64,000 bases of DNA from Modestobacter sp. VKM Ac-2986 (GCF_026967795.1 NZ_JAPVBH010000007.1:186001-250000), one strand, 5' to 3'. Numbered from the stretch's first letter, positions 39,401-47,748 are shown. The notes: generated by a model not told the origin, from the sequence alone. Made by a program: numbers and translations.

Positions 39401-41830
39401 ACCTACGCCGGGGACGTCGCCGGACTGCGCGTGCCGTGGTCGTGGAACCCGCTGCTGGACCCCGGGCTGGTGGACCGGCAGGTGGCCCGGCTGCGGGAGC
39501 TGCGGGCGGCGATGGACCGGTCGCGGCCCTTCACCCCGGCGCTGCGCCGCTACCTGGACACCGACCCGCCGCACGACCCGGCGTCGGCCGCGGCGGTGGC
39601 GGCGCTGCGCGACGCGCTGGCCGGGCTGCTCGCCGTGGTGCGCCCCACGCCGGAGCGGTGGGCGCAGTGGTGCGGCACCGGGTTCGTGCCGCGCTGGGAG
39701 ACCACCCGGGACGAGCGCGCGATGGAGGAGTTCGGGCTGCCGTCGCTGGGGCGCTGGCGCGACCTGCTGCAGCAGCTGCGGCTGCTGGACGCCGCCGGGC
39801 TCGGTGAGCTGCGCGCCGCCCTGCTCACCGGCCAGATCGCCGCGGCCGACGCGGCGGCGGCCTTCGACCGGGGGCTGGCGGTGACCTCGCTGGCCGAGCG
39901 CTCCGCGGCGGCCGGCCCGGACGCCGGCGCCGACCTCGACGCCGCGGTGCGCGACCACCTCGCCGCTGCCTCCGCCCGGCGCGCCGCCGTCGTCCCCGGG
40001 GACGGCCAGGTGGTGCTGGCTTCGCCGGACGCCGTCGCCCGGCTGCTCCCGCCCGGTGCGGACGGCTTCGACCTGGTCGTCGTCGACGGCGGGCTCCCGG
40101 TCGTGGCCGGCCTGGGTGCGCTCAGCCGCGCCCGGACGGCGGTGGTGGTCGGCGACCCGCTGGCCGCATCGCCCGGCGACCTGACCACCGCGTGCCTGGC
40201 GGCGGGTGTGCCCCGCCGCGACCTGACCGTGCAGCACGCGAGCCGGGACGAGTCGCTGGTCGCCTTCGCGAACCGCACGTACCTGTCCGGGCTGCTGGCC
40301 ACGCTCCCCTCCCCCACCGGCCCGGCCGTGTCGCTGCGCCGGGTGCCCGGTGCGGTGCTGCGCGCGGCCGGCGAGCTGCAGGGCACCAACCCGGCCGAGG
40401 CGCACGCCGTGGTCGCCGAGGTGCGCCGGCAGTCGGGCCGGTCGGTCACCGTGGTGACCCTCACCGAGCCGCAGCGCGCGCTGGTCGAGCAGCTGCTGCG
40501 CGACCACGTCGAGCCCGGGCAGGTCACCGTCGCCCCGGTCACCGACGTCCCGGCGGCCGAGGTCGTGCTGTTCTCCCTCGGCTGCGCCCCCGACGCGGAC
40601 GGGCACCTGCCCGCGGAGTTCGGCCCGCTGAGCCGGCCCGGCGGCGAGCGGGTGCTGGCCGGGGCGGTGGCCCGCGCGAGCCGCGAGGTCGTCGTCTTCG
40701 CCTCCTTCGACCCGGTCCAGCTGCGGGACGACGCGACGGCGCTGACCGGCGTGCGGCACCTGCGCGCCTGGCTGGACGTGCTGACCGGGGCCGCGGCGCT
40801 GCCCCGGGGGCTGGCCGCACCGGACCCGCACCGCGAGGACGTCGCCGCCGGCCTGCGGGCGCGCGGGCTGGTGGTGCGCACCGACGTGGGGCTGTCGTCG
40901 TCCCGGCTGGACCTGATCGTGGCCGCGGCGGATGCCCCGGAGCGCCCGGTGCTGGCCGTGCTGCTGGACGGCCCCGCGTGGGCGGCGCAGCCGACGGTCG
41001 CCGACGGGCTGCCCGACGAGGCGCTGCGCGAGCGGCTGGGGTGGCCGGCGGTGGCGCGGGTGTGGCTGCCGGCGTGGCTGGCCGACCGCGAGGCCGTGCT
41101 CGACCGGCTGGTCGCGGCGGTCGAGGCGGTGCCCCCGGCCGTCCCCGCACCGGTCGAGGAGACCCCCCGGCCGGAGGCCCCGCACGTGCCCGTCCCGCCG
41201 CCCGCCCGCGTCCCGGCCCAGGCTCCGGCCCCGGCCGAGCCGGTGCGGACGACGGCGCGCCCGTCGGTGGGCCCGGCCGTGCTGCCCGGCGAGCGGCCGT
41301 TCGTGCCGTGGACGCCGTCGTCGTCGGGGGACCCGCGGGCGTTCCGCGAGCTGGCCGACCCGGAGGTGGCCGCGCAGGTGCGGCGGGTGCTGGTGGCGGG
41401 GATCGCGGCCGAGGGCCCGGTGCACCGCGACCGGCTGGTGCAGCTGACCGCCGCCGCGTTCGGGGTGGCCCGGGTCAACGCGGCCCGGACGGCGGAGGTG
41501 CTGGCGCTGCTGCCCGATCCCGAGGCGGAGTTCCGCTGGCCCGAGGGCGTGGACCCGGCGACGTGGACGGGCTTCCGCCGGCAGGCCGGTTTCGACGAGC
41601 GCCCGCTGGAGCACGTGGCGCCCGAGGAGCTGGGCAACGCGATGGTGGCGCTGTGCCGGGCGAGTGCGGGGATGACCCGCGACGAGCTGTTCGCCCGCAC
41701 GCTGGCGGTGTTCGGCCACCCGCGCCGGCACCCGGTGCTGGTGCCGCACCTGGAGCGCGCCCTGGCCACGGCCGTGCGCGCCAGCCGGGTGACCCGCGAG
41801 CCCGCGGGCCCGCTCATCATCGCCGCCTGA
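36476..41830 (+). CDS. Pseudo-helicase: DUF4011/DUF3320 paralogue with all ATPase motifs lost
   Basis: The 1784-residue protein is collinear with the 1830-8831 protein (N-terminal transglutaminase-like domain, DUF4011, helicase core, REase-like domain, short linker, DUF3320). Key residues have changed: Walker A APGTGAVQT has Ala661 for Lys; Walker B VVVDGGLP has Gly1205 for Glu; HYRSQDE became QHASRDES; ENVQGDERD became VTDVPAAE; VTRAR became VARAS; and LLDLSARNRLVNN became LLELGPGTVSLGV. The surrounding fold is well kept and the frame is fully open, so this is not a decaying gene. I infer a non-hydrolysing structural or regulatory subunit, perhaps partnering the active paralogue. A DUF5925 AAA gene follows 84 bases later. 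Confidence 0.92.
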   Translation: MGAHPGPPPVPHGAAGRTAVTVSAVPVVGEALARLGAPVVTRLTLTGGDRPLRDVRVTVAVTTDDGPLGAPVELRCDLEPGRTVALTDVPLLLDAGVLAARTAPGIGSVEVVAECDGELVGRAGSPVTVLAAGSWLAAPLPLALETLAAHVLPDDPAVAALVGAATDTLYWRTGDASVAGAASAERVDQTAAAIVEAMRRRGIRAAAPSPDWTTLAQPVRTPTQVLEDRIGSSLDTVVVLAAALEHAGLRPLLWVCADHAFLGYRRTDRDADTTATTEVTGLADQVHRGEVQLVETTMLTSRSASATFGDLHRIPATTWLTGDRHGVLGVTDVHRARADGVHPLPTPGPDRRPTTPSPPADPLALPDGVRDALLELGPGTVSLGVRSLRLPALADLLAAGTALTLLPADQLGAAQRARGIRAGSDLPPYQLAELLERHAGVYTDLPQVAYLPRLRELTARARDAVARTGAAELHLALGSVAWEREGRAVRSPLLLVPVVLTPVPGSDAHRVSAAPGSAPAWNDCLLAELHDRFGVDVPADGAVPDLAADLGALRSALASAGLPHRVEPTADLALVPAAALRTREDAVRAVAGPGRPPLVSTLLHPAPGWARDTEPPTAGTPDLEALADSLPLPADGSQLRTVAAALAGETTVLSAAPGTGAVQTVAALAAAAVAGSRRVLVVAARPAALAALADRLGTAGLAGRVQDLSGAAPLGPSRPAAASAADLGAARRALAAHAARLHTPNSAGLSLYRAHGALLHGAPDAPVLPVPETFVATASVRTTAAVRRVLAGLPAVADPTRPRPGHPWGFLDDPELDPVVLADAVVAVDAALALLPPAGPLARVVAAAVQPEDLDAVVTVLSGVPVPLVELDRTGLPDWAETVEQLVAEVAAFVALPHPGLDVALPEALDQPLVELAESARAAASSGRMGRAKRLAAVRELIAPVLVPDAVVDPAELPELTASLLEVQTAMRELATYAGDVAGLRVPWSWNPLLDPGLVDRQVARLRELRAAMDRSRPFTPALRRYLDTDPPHDPASAAAVAALRDALAGLLAVVRPTPERWAQWCGTGFVPRWETTRDERAMEEFGLPSLGRWRDLLQQLRLLDAAGLGELRAALLTGQIAAADAAAAFDRGLAVTSLAERSAAAGPDAGADLDAAVRDHLAAASARRAAVVPGDGQVVLASPDAVARLLPPGADGFDLVVVDGGLPVVAGLGALSRARTAVVVGDPLAASPGDLTTACLAAGVPRRDLTVQHASRDESLVAFANRTYLSGLLATLPSPTGPAVSLRRVPGAVLRAAGELQGTNPAEAHAVVAEVRRQSGRSVTVVTLTEPQRALVEQLLRDHVEPGQVTVAPVTDVPAAEVVLFSLGCAPDADGHLPAEFGPLSRPGGERVLAGAVARASREVVVFASFDPVQLRDDATALTGVRHLRAWLDVLTGAAALPRGLAAPDPHREDVAAGLRARGLVVRTDVGLSSSRLDLIVAAADAPERPVLAVLLDGPAWAAQPTVADGLPDEALRERLGWPAVARVWLPAWLADREAVLDRLVAAVEAVPPAVPAPVEETPRPEAPHVPVPPPARVPAQAPAPAEPVRTTARPSVGPAVLPGERPFVPWTPSSSGDPRAFRELADPEVAAQVRRVLVAGIAAEGPVHRDRLVQLTAAAFGVARVNAARTAEVLALLPDPEAEFRWPEGVDPATWTGFRRQAGFDERPLEHVAPEELGNAMVALCRASAGMTRDELFARTLAVFGHPRRHPVLVPHLERALATAVRASRVTREPAGPLIIAA

Positions 41831-41914
41831 CGCTGCGTATCTCGCTGGTTCCTGTCGGTGGCCCGACGTACGGTCCACCGGCCTCGTCCACCCGACCTGC
41901 TCAGGAGACCTCCC

Positions 41915-42988
41915 GTGACGCTGCCCGTCGTGCCCCGGCTGTCCCTGGACTTCGTGGAGGACGTCGCGACCGCGCTGATGGTGCAGGTGCAGTGGAGCGG
42001 GGCGCTGCCGCACTACCGCTCGGAGTCGGTGCCCGGTGGGGTCGAGGACCTGGCGGCGCTGGTGCCCGAGGGCGCGGAGCTGCGGGTCGACCAGCGGTTC
42101 GACCACCACGCGACGCTGTGCGTGGAGCTGCCCGGCGTGCTTCTGGAGCTGGAGCGGCGGCGGGCGGTCACCCGGGTGCGGGCGGCCGGTGCGACGGCCG
42201 CCGGGGTGGAGGCCGTCGTCGCCGGGGTGGTCGCCGCGGCGCGGGCGGCGGTGGCGGTGCCCGAGGGCACGGTGCGGATGCGGTTCTGGTCGGCGTCCAA
42301 GGACGGCGACGGCTCGATGTCCTCCCGCGAGGTGAGCGCACCGGGCTGGTCGGAGGTGGCCGGCAACTACGCCGCGCGCACCGCGGCGCCGCTGGGCGCG
42401 CTGATGGCCATGCCGGACGTCGAGAGCCGGGCCGGGCGGCTGGTGCTGTGGCACGGCGAGCCCGGGACGGGGAAGACGACGGCGGCGCGGGCGCTGAGCC
42501 GGGAGTGGTCGGCCTGGTGCCAGACGCACTACGTGACCGACCCGGAGCGGCTGTTCGAGGACCCGGGCTACCTGCTGGAGGTCGCCGGCGTCGACGGCGA
42601 CCGTGGGGACGACGACGACAAGCAGTGGCGGCTGGTGGTGGCTGAGGACTGCGACGAGTACCTGCGCACCGACGCGAAGCTGCGCGCCGGTGCGTCACTG
42701 GGCCGGCTGCTCAACCTGTGCGACGGCATCCTCGGCCACGGCCTGCGGGTGGTCGTGCTGCTGACCACCAACGAGGACGTCGGCAGCCTGCACCCGGCGA
42801 TCACCCGCCCGGGCCGCTGCCTGAGCAAGGTGGAGTTCGCCCGGCTCACCCACCCGGAGGCGCAGGCGTGGCTGGGTGCCGCGGCGACCGCCCCGACCGG
42901 TGCCTCGACGCTGGCGGAGCTGTACGCGCTGCGCGAGGAGCGCGCCGACCTCACCGACCGCGCCCCCGACATCGGCGGCTACCTCTGA
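41915..42988 (+). CDS. AAA-family ATPase with DUF5925 domain
   Basis: The 357-residue protein has an N-terminal DUF5925-like domain (LSLDFVEDVATALMVQVQWS, VRMRFWSASKDGDGSMSSRE). An AAA module follows with intact Walker A HGEPGTGKTTAARAL, Walker B LVVAEDCDEYL, sensor 1 LLTTNEDVGSL and an arginine-finger-type region HPAITRPGRCLSKVEF. It is a typical CbbX/spore-V-K-like AAA fold, used to remodel a partner protein. GTG start with AGGAG 7 bases upstream. It lies 84 bases behind the pseudo-helicase on the same strand, so probably one transcript. Substrate unknown. Confidence 0.9.
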   Translation: MTLPVVPRLSLDFVEDVATALMVQVQWSGALPHYRSESVPGGVEDLAALVPEGAELRVDQRFDHHATLCVELPGVLLELERRRAVTRVRAAGATAAGVEAVVAGVVAAARAAVAVPEGTVRMRFWSASKDGDGSMSSREVSAPGWSEVAGNYAARTAAPLGALMAMPDVESRAGRLVLWHGEPGTGKTTAARALSREWSAWCQTHYVTDPERLFEDPGYLLEVAGVDGDRGDDDDKQWRLVVAEDCDEYLRTDAKLRAGASLGRLLNLCDGILGHGLRVVVLLTTNEDVGSLHPAITRPGRCLSKVEFARLTHPEAQAWLGAAATAPTGASTLAELYALREERADLTDRAPDIGGYL

Positions 42989-43010
42989 CTGAGGCAGTCA
43001 AGACAACGAT

Positions 43011-43038
43011 GGCCCGTTCCTCCAGTCAGGAACGGGCC
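43011..43038 (+). terminator. Terminator after the AAA gene
   Basis: GGCCCGTTCCT (43011-43021) pairs with AGGAACGGGCC (43028-43038) around a 6-base loop. Confidence 0.8.
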
Positions 43039-43079
43039 GTCGGACGGGGTCAGCTCAGCGCACGCCCATGCTCCGGCGT

Positions 43080-43210
43080 GAGCGTTCCGCTCACCGCTGG
43101 CCTCACCCGCGACGAGCTGTTCGCCGCGCGTTGGCTCCGTTCGGCGACCCGCGCCGGCACCCGATCATGAGGCGTCCGGGCATGGCGTTGCGCGCATCGG
43201 GCGACCCACT
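43080..43210 (+). pseudogene. Frameshifted remnant of a DUF3320 helicase C-terminus
   Basis: Bases 43105-43125 match 41675-41695 in the pseudo-helicase exactly (21 bases), and 43147-43163 match 41718-41734 exactly (17 bases). The distance between the blocks is 42 bases here and 43 there, a one-base indel. Translated, the first block gives TRDELFA and, in another frame, the second gives LAPFGDPRRHPIM, against TRDELFA and LAVFGHPRRHPVL. It is the tail of a further copy, lost to deletion, or a duplicated 3' end. Boundaries outside the blocks are approximate. Confidence 0.75.
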
Positions 43211-43356
43211 CCCGCTGGCTGATCTCGTGCACGGGAGTGGTGCCCGGGACGACGCGTGGGATCAGTGAGGCGGACGCGCCGCTCGCCGTCCATCGACGCT
43301 GGGCCTGACCGCCGCGGACGGTTACGTTCCGGCCGTTGCGAGCCTTGGAGGGCCCT

Positions 43357-44274
43357 GTGCACGAGTTCAGCGATGACACCCGCAGTCTCCCCACCACGGA
43401 GAGCGCTCGACCGAGCCGGAGCGACGGGCAGTGGGTGGCCTTCGGGGTGGTCGGCGCCTTCGTACTGCTCTTCGTCGTCCTCGGTGCGGTCACCAGCGGA
43501 CCTGGTGGCGGACTCGCCTTCCTCGGCGTCTTCGCGGTGCTCATCGGCGTCGCTGCACTGATCCGCGGCCGCGCGCGGTGGGCGTTCATCGGCTCGCGGA
43601 AGGTCGCCGGCGCAGTGGCAGCGACCGGGTTGGCCGCGCTCGTCGTCGGTGCCCTGGTCTCCCCGAGCGTCGCGACGCCCACCGCCGCGAGGCCGTTGAG
43701 CGACGCCAGGGCGAGTCAGCACCTCCCCAGGACGACCCCGTCGCCGGCACCGGCACCGGCGCCCTCACCCGCTCCGACGCCGACCGCTGCATCCAGTCCG
43801 GCGCCGCAGGCCAAGGCCAGTCCTGCGACGACCGCCCCTGCCGCCACGCCCACCACCACGAAGGCGGCGCCAAGCACGTCCAAGGCCGCACCGAAGCCGA
43901 CGCCGGCACCCAGGGCGAGTTCGTCAGCCAAGCCTGCTCCCGCCCCGGCACCCAAGGTGAGTCCGTCGCCCAAGCTCGCACCGGCACCGGCACCGGCACC
44001 GGCACCGGCACCCGCACCAGCACCAGCACCAGCACCAGCACTCAAGGCGAGTCCGTCGCCCGCGCCGGCTCCGGCTCCCATCACGACGTCAGCACCGGCA
44101 CCGGCACCGGCACCCGCACCCGCACCTGCACCCGCACCTGCACCCGCAGCCGGCGCGGTGACTCCAGGAGCCTTCTGCGCGACCGAGGGCGCACGGGGTC
44201 AGACGGTCAAGGGCACGCCGATGGTCTGCAGCACCAAGGCTGGCGACGACCGCGCGCGGTGGCGGTCAGCGTGA
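43357..44274 (+). CDS. Proline/alanine-rich membrane protein
   Basis: The 305-residue protein has membrane helices at about 25-47, 49-68 and 80-100. A roughly 150-residue Pro/Ala/Ser/Lys-rich stretch follows (long runs of PA dipeptides encoded by a hexanucleotide repeat, 43975-44155), then a small C-terminal module GAFCATEGARGQTVKGTPMV and CSTKAGD with two cysteines. Its membrane segment closely resembles that in the HNH-Excalibur protein at 50826. It probably spans the wall with the PA stalk and displays the small Cys module. GTG start with GGAGG 5 bases upstream. Confidence 0.82.
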   Translation: MHEFSDDTRSLPTTESARPSRSDGQWVAFGVVGAFVLLFVVLGAVTSGPGGGLAFLGVFAVLIGVAALIRGRARWAFIGSRKVAGAVAATGLAALVVGALVSPSVATPTAARPLSDARASQHLPRTTPSPAPAPAPSPAPTPTAASSPAPQAKASPATTAPAATPTTTKAAPSTSKAAPKPTPAPRASSSAKPAPAPAPKVSPSPKLAPAPAPAPAPAPAPAPAPAPALKASPSPAPAPAPITTSAPAPAPAPAPAPAPAPAPAAGAVTPGAFCATEGARGQTVKGTPMVCSTKAGDDRARWRSA

Positions 44275-44337
44275 CACCCGCGTACGACGGCTGACCGAGG
44301 AACTGCCGGCCACAGCCGAGCAGTGCGCACGCGAGCA

Positions 44338-45543
44338 TCAGACCAGCACTACTGGACCGATCACGATCTCCGTGCCGTCGGGGCGGTAGGTGCGCCATCG
44401 GCCGTCCGGTGGTCGTTCGACCCGGAACCCGTGGTGGACCTTGGTGTGGTGGCGTTCGCAGAGCAGCGCCGAGTTGTCCAGGCTGGTGTCGCCGTGGTCG
44501 CGCAGCCACTCCAGTTGGTGGTGGACGTCGCACCAGTGGGTAGGCGCGGAGCACCCGGCGAAGACGCAGTGCCGGTCGCGACGTTCCACCGCCCGACGGA
44601 TGTGCGCCGGGACCAGCCGCTTGGACCGTCCGACGTCCAGCGGCAGCCCGTCGGCGTCCAGCACCATCCGCGACACCTTGGCGTCGCAGGCCGCCCAGCG
44701 GGCCTGCGCCGCGGAGATCGTGGCGCCGAAGCCGGTCTCGGCGGCGTGCGGCCCGGCACTGGGGTCGAGCAGGTCCTCGATGCCGATGGTGACGACGAGG
44801 TGCGGCTTCTCCGACCGCAGGAACGGCAGGTCACCGCTGGCCAACTGGTTGTCGCACAGCTGCACCAGCGCGTCGGCGTTCTGCTGGGCGCGGGTGCGGG
44901 TGTCACCCTTCGGCCGGGCGGCCTGCACGATCGACTCGAGCGCTGCCTGCACCTTCTCGCCGCCGACCGCATCGAGGTCGAAGCGGCCGGACACGCTCCC
45001 GTCGGCGTGTTTGGCGATCAACAGCCGCCGCCCCTCGGTCGGGTCGGGCTCGGGGCCGTCCGGGTCGAGGGCTGCCAGGTAGATCGCGACGACCTCCGGC
45101 AGTCGGGCCGGTGAGTTGATGGCGGCCTCCGCCAGCGCCTCGTCGAACCCGCGCACGTCGACGTCCTGCGCCGCGGCCTGGGCCAGCCGCTCGGGCGTGG
45201 CCACCTGGGCCGCGACGGCGACCTGGTCAGGGGTGAGGGCGCCGGTGGCGAATCCGGCTGCGACGGCCGGCAGGTGCTCAAGCGCCCGACCGTGGGCCAC
45301 CAGCCGGGACGCCGACGCGGGCGACAGCCGACCGTGCCCGCGCAGCCACGACTGCATGGTCTTGAGCCCGTCGTGCTCGGCGGCGCCGGTCTTGTCGCAC
45401 TCGCGCACCGTGCGGGTGATCTCTGCGAGGAGAGCACTGTGCGCCTGCAACAGAGGGGCCAGCCGTTCGAGCAGTTGCGGCCCGAACACCGGGGTGAGGT
45501 CGTCGGCAGCCAGCGCCTCGAGAGCCGACTGCAGCTCGCCCAT
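44338..45543 (-). CDS. DUF222/HNH endonuclease (13E12-repeat family)
   Basis: The 401-residue protein has an N-terminal DUF222 region (LTPVFGPQLLERLAPLL, MQSWLRGHGRLSPASASRLV, TPDQVAVAAQVATPERLAQA). The C-terminal HNH nuclease has RDRHCVFAGCSAPTHWCDVH and HQLEWLRDHGDTSLDNSALL, then CERHHTKVHH. The family is highly duplicated in Actinobacteria and probably mobile; the biological role is unclear. The ATG at 45543 has GGGAGGG upstream. No repeats or target duplications flank it. Confidence 0.92.
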   Translation of the reverse strand: MGELQSALEALAADDLTPVFGPQLLERLAPLLQAHSALLAEITRTVRECDKTGAAEHDGLKTMQSWLRGHGRLSPASASRLVAHGRALEHLPAVAAGFATGALTPDQVAVAAQVATPERLAQAAAQDVDVRGFDEALAEAAINSPARLPEVVAIYLAALDPDGPEPDPTEGRRLLIAKHADGSVSGRFDLDAVGGEKVQAALESIVQAARPKGDTRTRAQQNADALVQLCDNQLASGDLPFLRSEKPHLVVTIGIEDLLDPSAGPHAAETGFGATISAAQARWAACDAKVSRMVLDADGLPLDVGRSKRLVPAHIRRAVERRDRHCVFAGCSAPTHWCDVHHQLEWLRDHGDTSLDNSALLCERHHTKVHHGFRVERPPDGRWRTYRPDGTEIVIGPVVLV

Positions 45544-45795
45544 GACCCTCCCGCCTCGTTCGAACGTGTGTTCGATCCTATCGCCTAGACGGGGCGCAGA
45601 CAAGCTGAAAGACCAGCTCAGAGCCGTGTTGCGGCCACCGGGTCAGCGGCGGCGCGCTGTAGGCGGAGGCGGCGCCACCTGCACCCGCTCAGCAGGCGCT
45701 GGTGACGAGCTCCGTCCGCATCAACACGGCGGCTGCCTGGCCACTCAGCCGTTCTCGAACGGGTCGCCGTCTGCGACCGACGTCGTCCGGACGGC

Positions 45796-47556
45796 TCAGC
45801 CGGCCTTGACGAGCGGGCGCGCCGCGAGGGTCGACGCCAGCTGGGCCAGCGGCATCGGACGGCCGTACAGCCAGCCCTGCCCGAAGGTGCAGCCGATGCC
45901 GCGCAGCAGTGCGTCGTGCTCGGCGGTCTCGACGCCCTCGGCGACCACGTCCATCCCGAGCGCCTGGGCGAGGTCGACGATGCTGCGCAGCATCTGCGCT
46001 CGGCGCACCGAGCTGGTGGTCGTGGCGATGAAGGAGGAGTCGACCTTCAGGACGTCGACCGGCAGCGTGTCGAGCCGGCTGAAGGAGGAGTAGCCGGTGC
46101 CGAAGTCGTCGAGGGCAACCCGGATGCCCAGCGCGCGCAGCGTGTGCAACGCGGCGACCGCGACCGCGGAGTCGGCCTCCAGCAGGCTCTCGGTCACCTC
46201 GAGCACGACCTCCCCGGCCGGCCAGCCGGTCTCGGCCAGGACGGCGGCCACCCGCGCGGGGTAACCGGGGTCGGACAGTTGCAGGCCGGAGACGTTCACG
46301 CCGAGGCGCAGCCGCCGTCCGGTGTCGCGGTGCAGGGCGGCCAGCTGGGTGCAGGCGGCGGTGAGCACCTGCTCGCCGAGTGCGCCGATCAGCCCGTGCC
46401 GCTCGGCGACGGCGATGAAGACGTCGGGTGCGACCGGTCCGCGCCGGGAGTGGGTCCAGCGGGCCAGGGCCTCGACGCCGACGACCGTGCCGGAGCACAG
46501 CTCGACGATCGGCTGGAGGTGCACCGCGAGCTCGCCGAAGGCCAGCGCCGACGCCAGGTCGCGGGCCAGCTCCTGGTCCGGGTCCGCGACGCCCTCGCTG
46601 TCGAGCTCGCACCGGCCACGGCCGGCGGCCTTGGCGGCGTAGAGCGCCTGGTCGGCGCGGCGCATGAGCTGGGCGGCGCCGTCCCCGACGCGGCGCTCGG
46701 CGACGCCGACCGACAGCCGGACGGCGGAGTGGTCGGCGCACAGCCGGCGCAGCAGCTCCAGCGCGGCCGGACCGGCGAACCCGGGCAGCAGCAGGGCGAA
46801 CTCGTCGCCGCCGTGCCGGGCCAGCACGGCGCGGGGCGGCAGCGCACGGGTCCACTCGTCGGCGACCCGGCGGAGCACCTGGTCACCAGCCTCATGACCG
46901 CGGGTGTCGTTGATCGCCTTGAAGTGGTCGAGGTCCAGCAGCGCCGCGGACAGCGGCTCCCTGCTGCGAGACAGGTCGGCCAGCAGGTGCTGCAGGGCCT
47001 CGTCGAACCCGCGCCGGTTGGCCAGCCCGGTGAGGGGGTCGCGGCCGGCGTCGGCGGCGCGCAGCACGAGCACCCGGGTGGCGACGGCCAGCGCGACGAT
47101 CACCGAGTCCAGGGCCAGCGCGGTGGCCAGGCTGACGTCGCCCTGCACGGTCAGCGCGATCGTGACCCCGGCCAGCCCGACGAGCACGTGCGCCGCGGCG
47201 ACGTAGAGCGTGAACAGCAGGACGGCGTCCATGACGGTGAAGGCGACGAGCGCGGCCGCGGCGACCGCGGTACCGGCGTCCGGGGCCAGCAGGACGGCGA
47301 TGTCGACGAGCAGGGCGGCTGAGCCGATCGGCAGGTGGAAGACGTTGCGGTCCCAGCGGCTGCCCCAGCGTGCGACGACGAGTGCGGACAGCAGCGCGCT
47401 GAGCGACATGCCGACCATGACCGTCCGCGCCGTCCCCTGCCCGTGCCCGCCCCAGGTGAGGAGCAGCCCCGCGACACCGCCGACCAGGTAGAAGGCGGCG
47501 ACCATCGCGGCCATCGCGCGGGGCGTGGCGACCTCGGGTGCACGCAGCAGGTTCAC
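45796..47556 (-). CDS. Membrane GGDEF-EAL c-di-GMP protein
   Basis: The 586-residue paralogue of the 34531 gene starts APEVATPRAMAAMVAAFYLV. The six-helix membrane part is followed by GGDEF at 249-253 and EAL at 362-364, both intact; EVTESL, DDFGTGYSS and AEGVETAE are all kept. A potential bifunctional cyclase/phosphodiesterase. The near-identical domain spacing to 34531 indicates recent duplication. Start ATG; the frame ends in a KAG tail 253 bases after the HNH gene start. Confidence 0.93.
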   Translation of the reverse strand: MNLLRAPEVATPRAMAAMVAAFYLVGGVAGLLLTWGGHGQGTARTVMVGMSLSALLSALVVARWGSRWDRNVFHLPIGSAALLVDIAVLLAPDAGTAVAAAALVAFTVMDAVLLFTLYVAAAHVLVGLAGVTIALTVQGDVSLATALALDSVIVALAVATRVLVLRAADAGRDPLTGLANRRGFDEALQHLLADLSRSREPLSAALLDLDHFKAINDTRGHEAGDQVLRRVADEWTRALPPRAVLARHGGDEFALLLPGFAGPAALELLRRLCADHSAVRLSVGVAERRVGDGAAQLMRRADQALYAAKAAGRGRCELDSEGVADPDQELARDLASALAFGELAVHLQPIVELCSGTVVGVEALARWTHSRRGPVAPDVFIAVAERHGLIGALGEQVLTAACTQLAALHRDTGRRLRLGVNVSGLQLSDPGYPARVAAVLAETGWPAGEVVLEVTESLLEADSAVAVAALHTLRALGIRVALDDFGTGYSSFSRLDTLPVDVLKVDSSFIATTTSSVRRAQMLRSIVDLAQALGMDVVAEGVETAEHDALLRGIGCTFGQGWLYGRPMPLAQLASTLAARPLVKAG

Positions 47557-47703
47557 CTGTCCGTGGTCGACACCGGCGCCGTCCTGCTTGACCGTCCTGA
47601 CGTGGCCGCGAGCTCACCCACCCCGCTGGGGTGAGCCGCAGGACCCGTGGGTGGACCAGCGGCGCGAGCGCTGGACCCGCCGATGACGGTCCGCTGACGT
47701 ACT

Positions 47704-47748
47704 GCACCCGCAGCGCCGCCGAGACGAGCTCGACGGCGCCGCGGGTGC
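47704..47748 (-). terminator. Hairpin after the 5'-nucleotidase gene
   Basis: GCACCCGCAGCGCCG (47704-47718) pairs with 47734-47748 with one mismatch. It lies 19 bases past the stop of the nucleotidase gene. A further 8-bp hairpin (GCTCACCC, 47612-47636) lies beyond it, nearer the GGDEF-EAL gene. Confidence 0.55.

Larger units (their letters stand above)
42989..43356. other. Intergenic region holding a terminator and a decayed DUF3320 scrap
   Basis: It contains the AAA-gene terminator (43011-43038), a frameshifted fragment of a DUF3320 3' end (43080-43210) and the ribosome site of the next gene (GGAGG, 43347-43351). Confidence 0.7.

Noticed and set aside
31999-39807. 2602-residue open frame on the plus strand
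   Set aside because: It runs antisense through the GH63 and GGDEF-EAL genes and then out of frame through the pseudo-helicase; no domain is visible.
36476-41830. Possibility that the pseudo-helicase is a decaying pseudogene
   Set aside because: There is no stop or frameshift in 1784 codons, its own promoter element is conserved, and the framework residues are preserved.
36419-42529. 2036-residue open frame on the minus strand opposite the pseudo-helicase
   Set aside because: Low-complexity Arg/Gly/Gln composition. The plus strand has collinear homology to the 1830 gene, so this is a shadow.
43975-44155. Short tandem hexanucleotide repeats considered as a CRISPR or minisatellite
   Set aside because: They encode in-frame Pro-Ala dipeptides of the membrane protein's stalk, with no spacers of regular length.
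44338-45543. DUF222/HNH gene considered as part of an insertion element or intein
   Set aside because: No terminal repeats, target duplication, split host gene or reverse transcriptase was seen around it.
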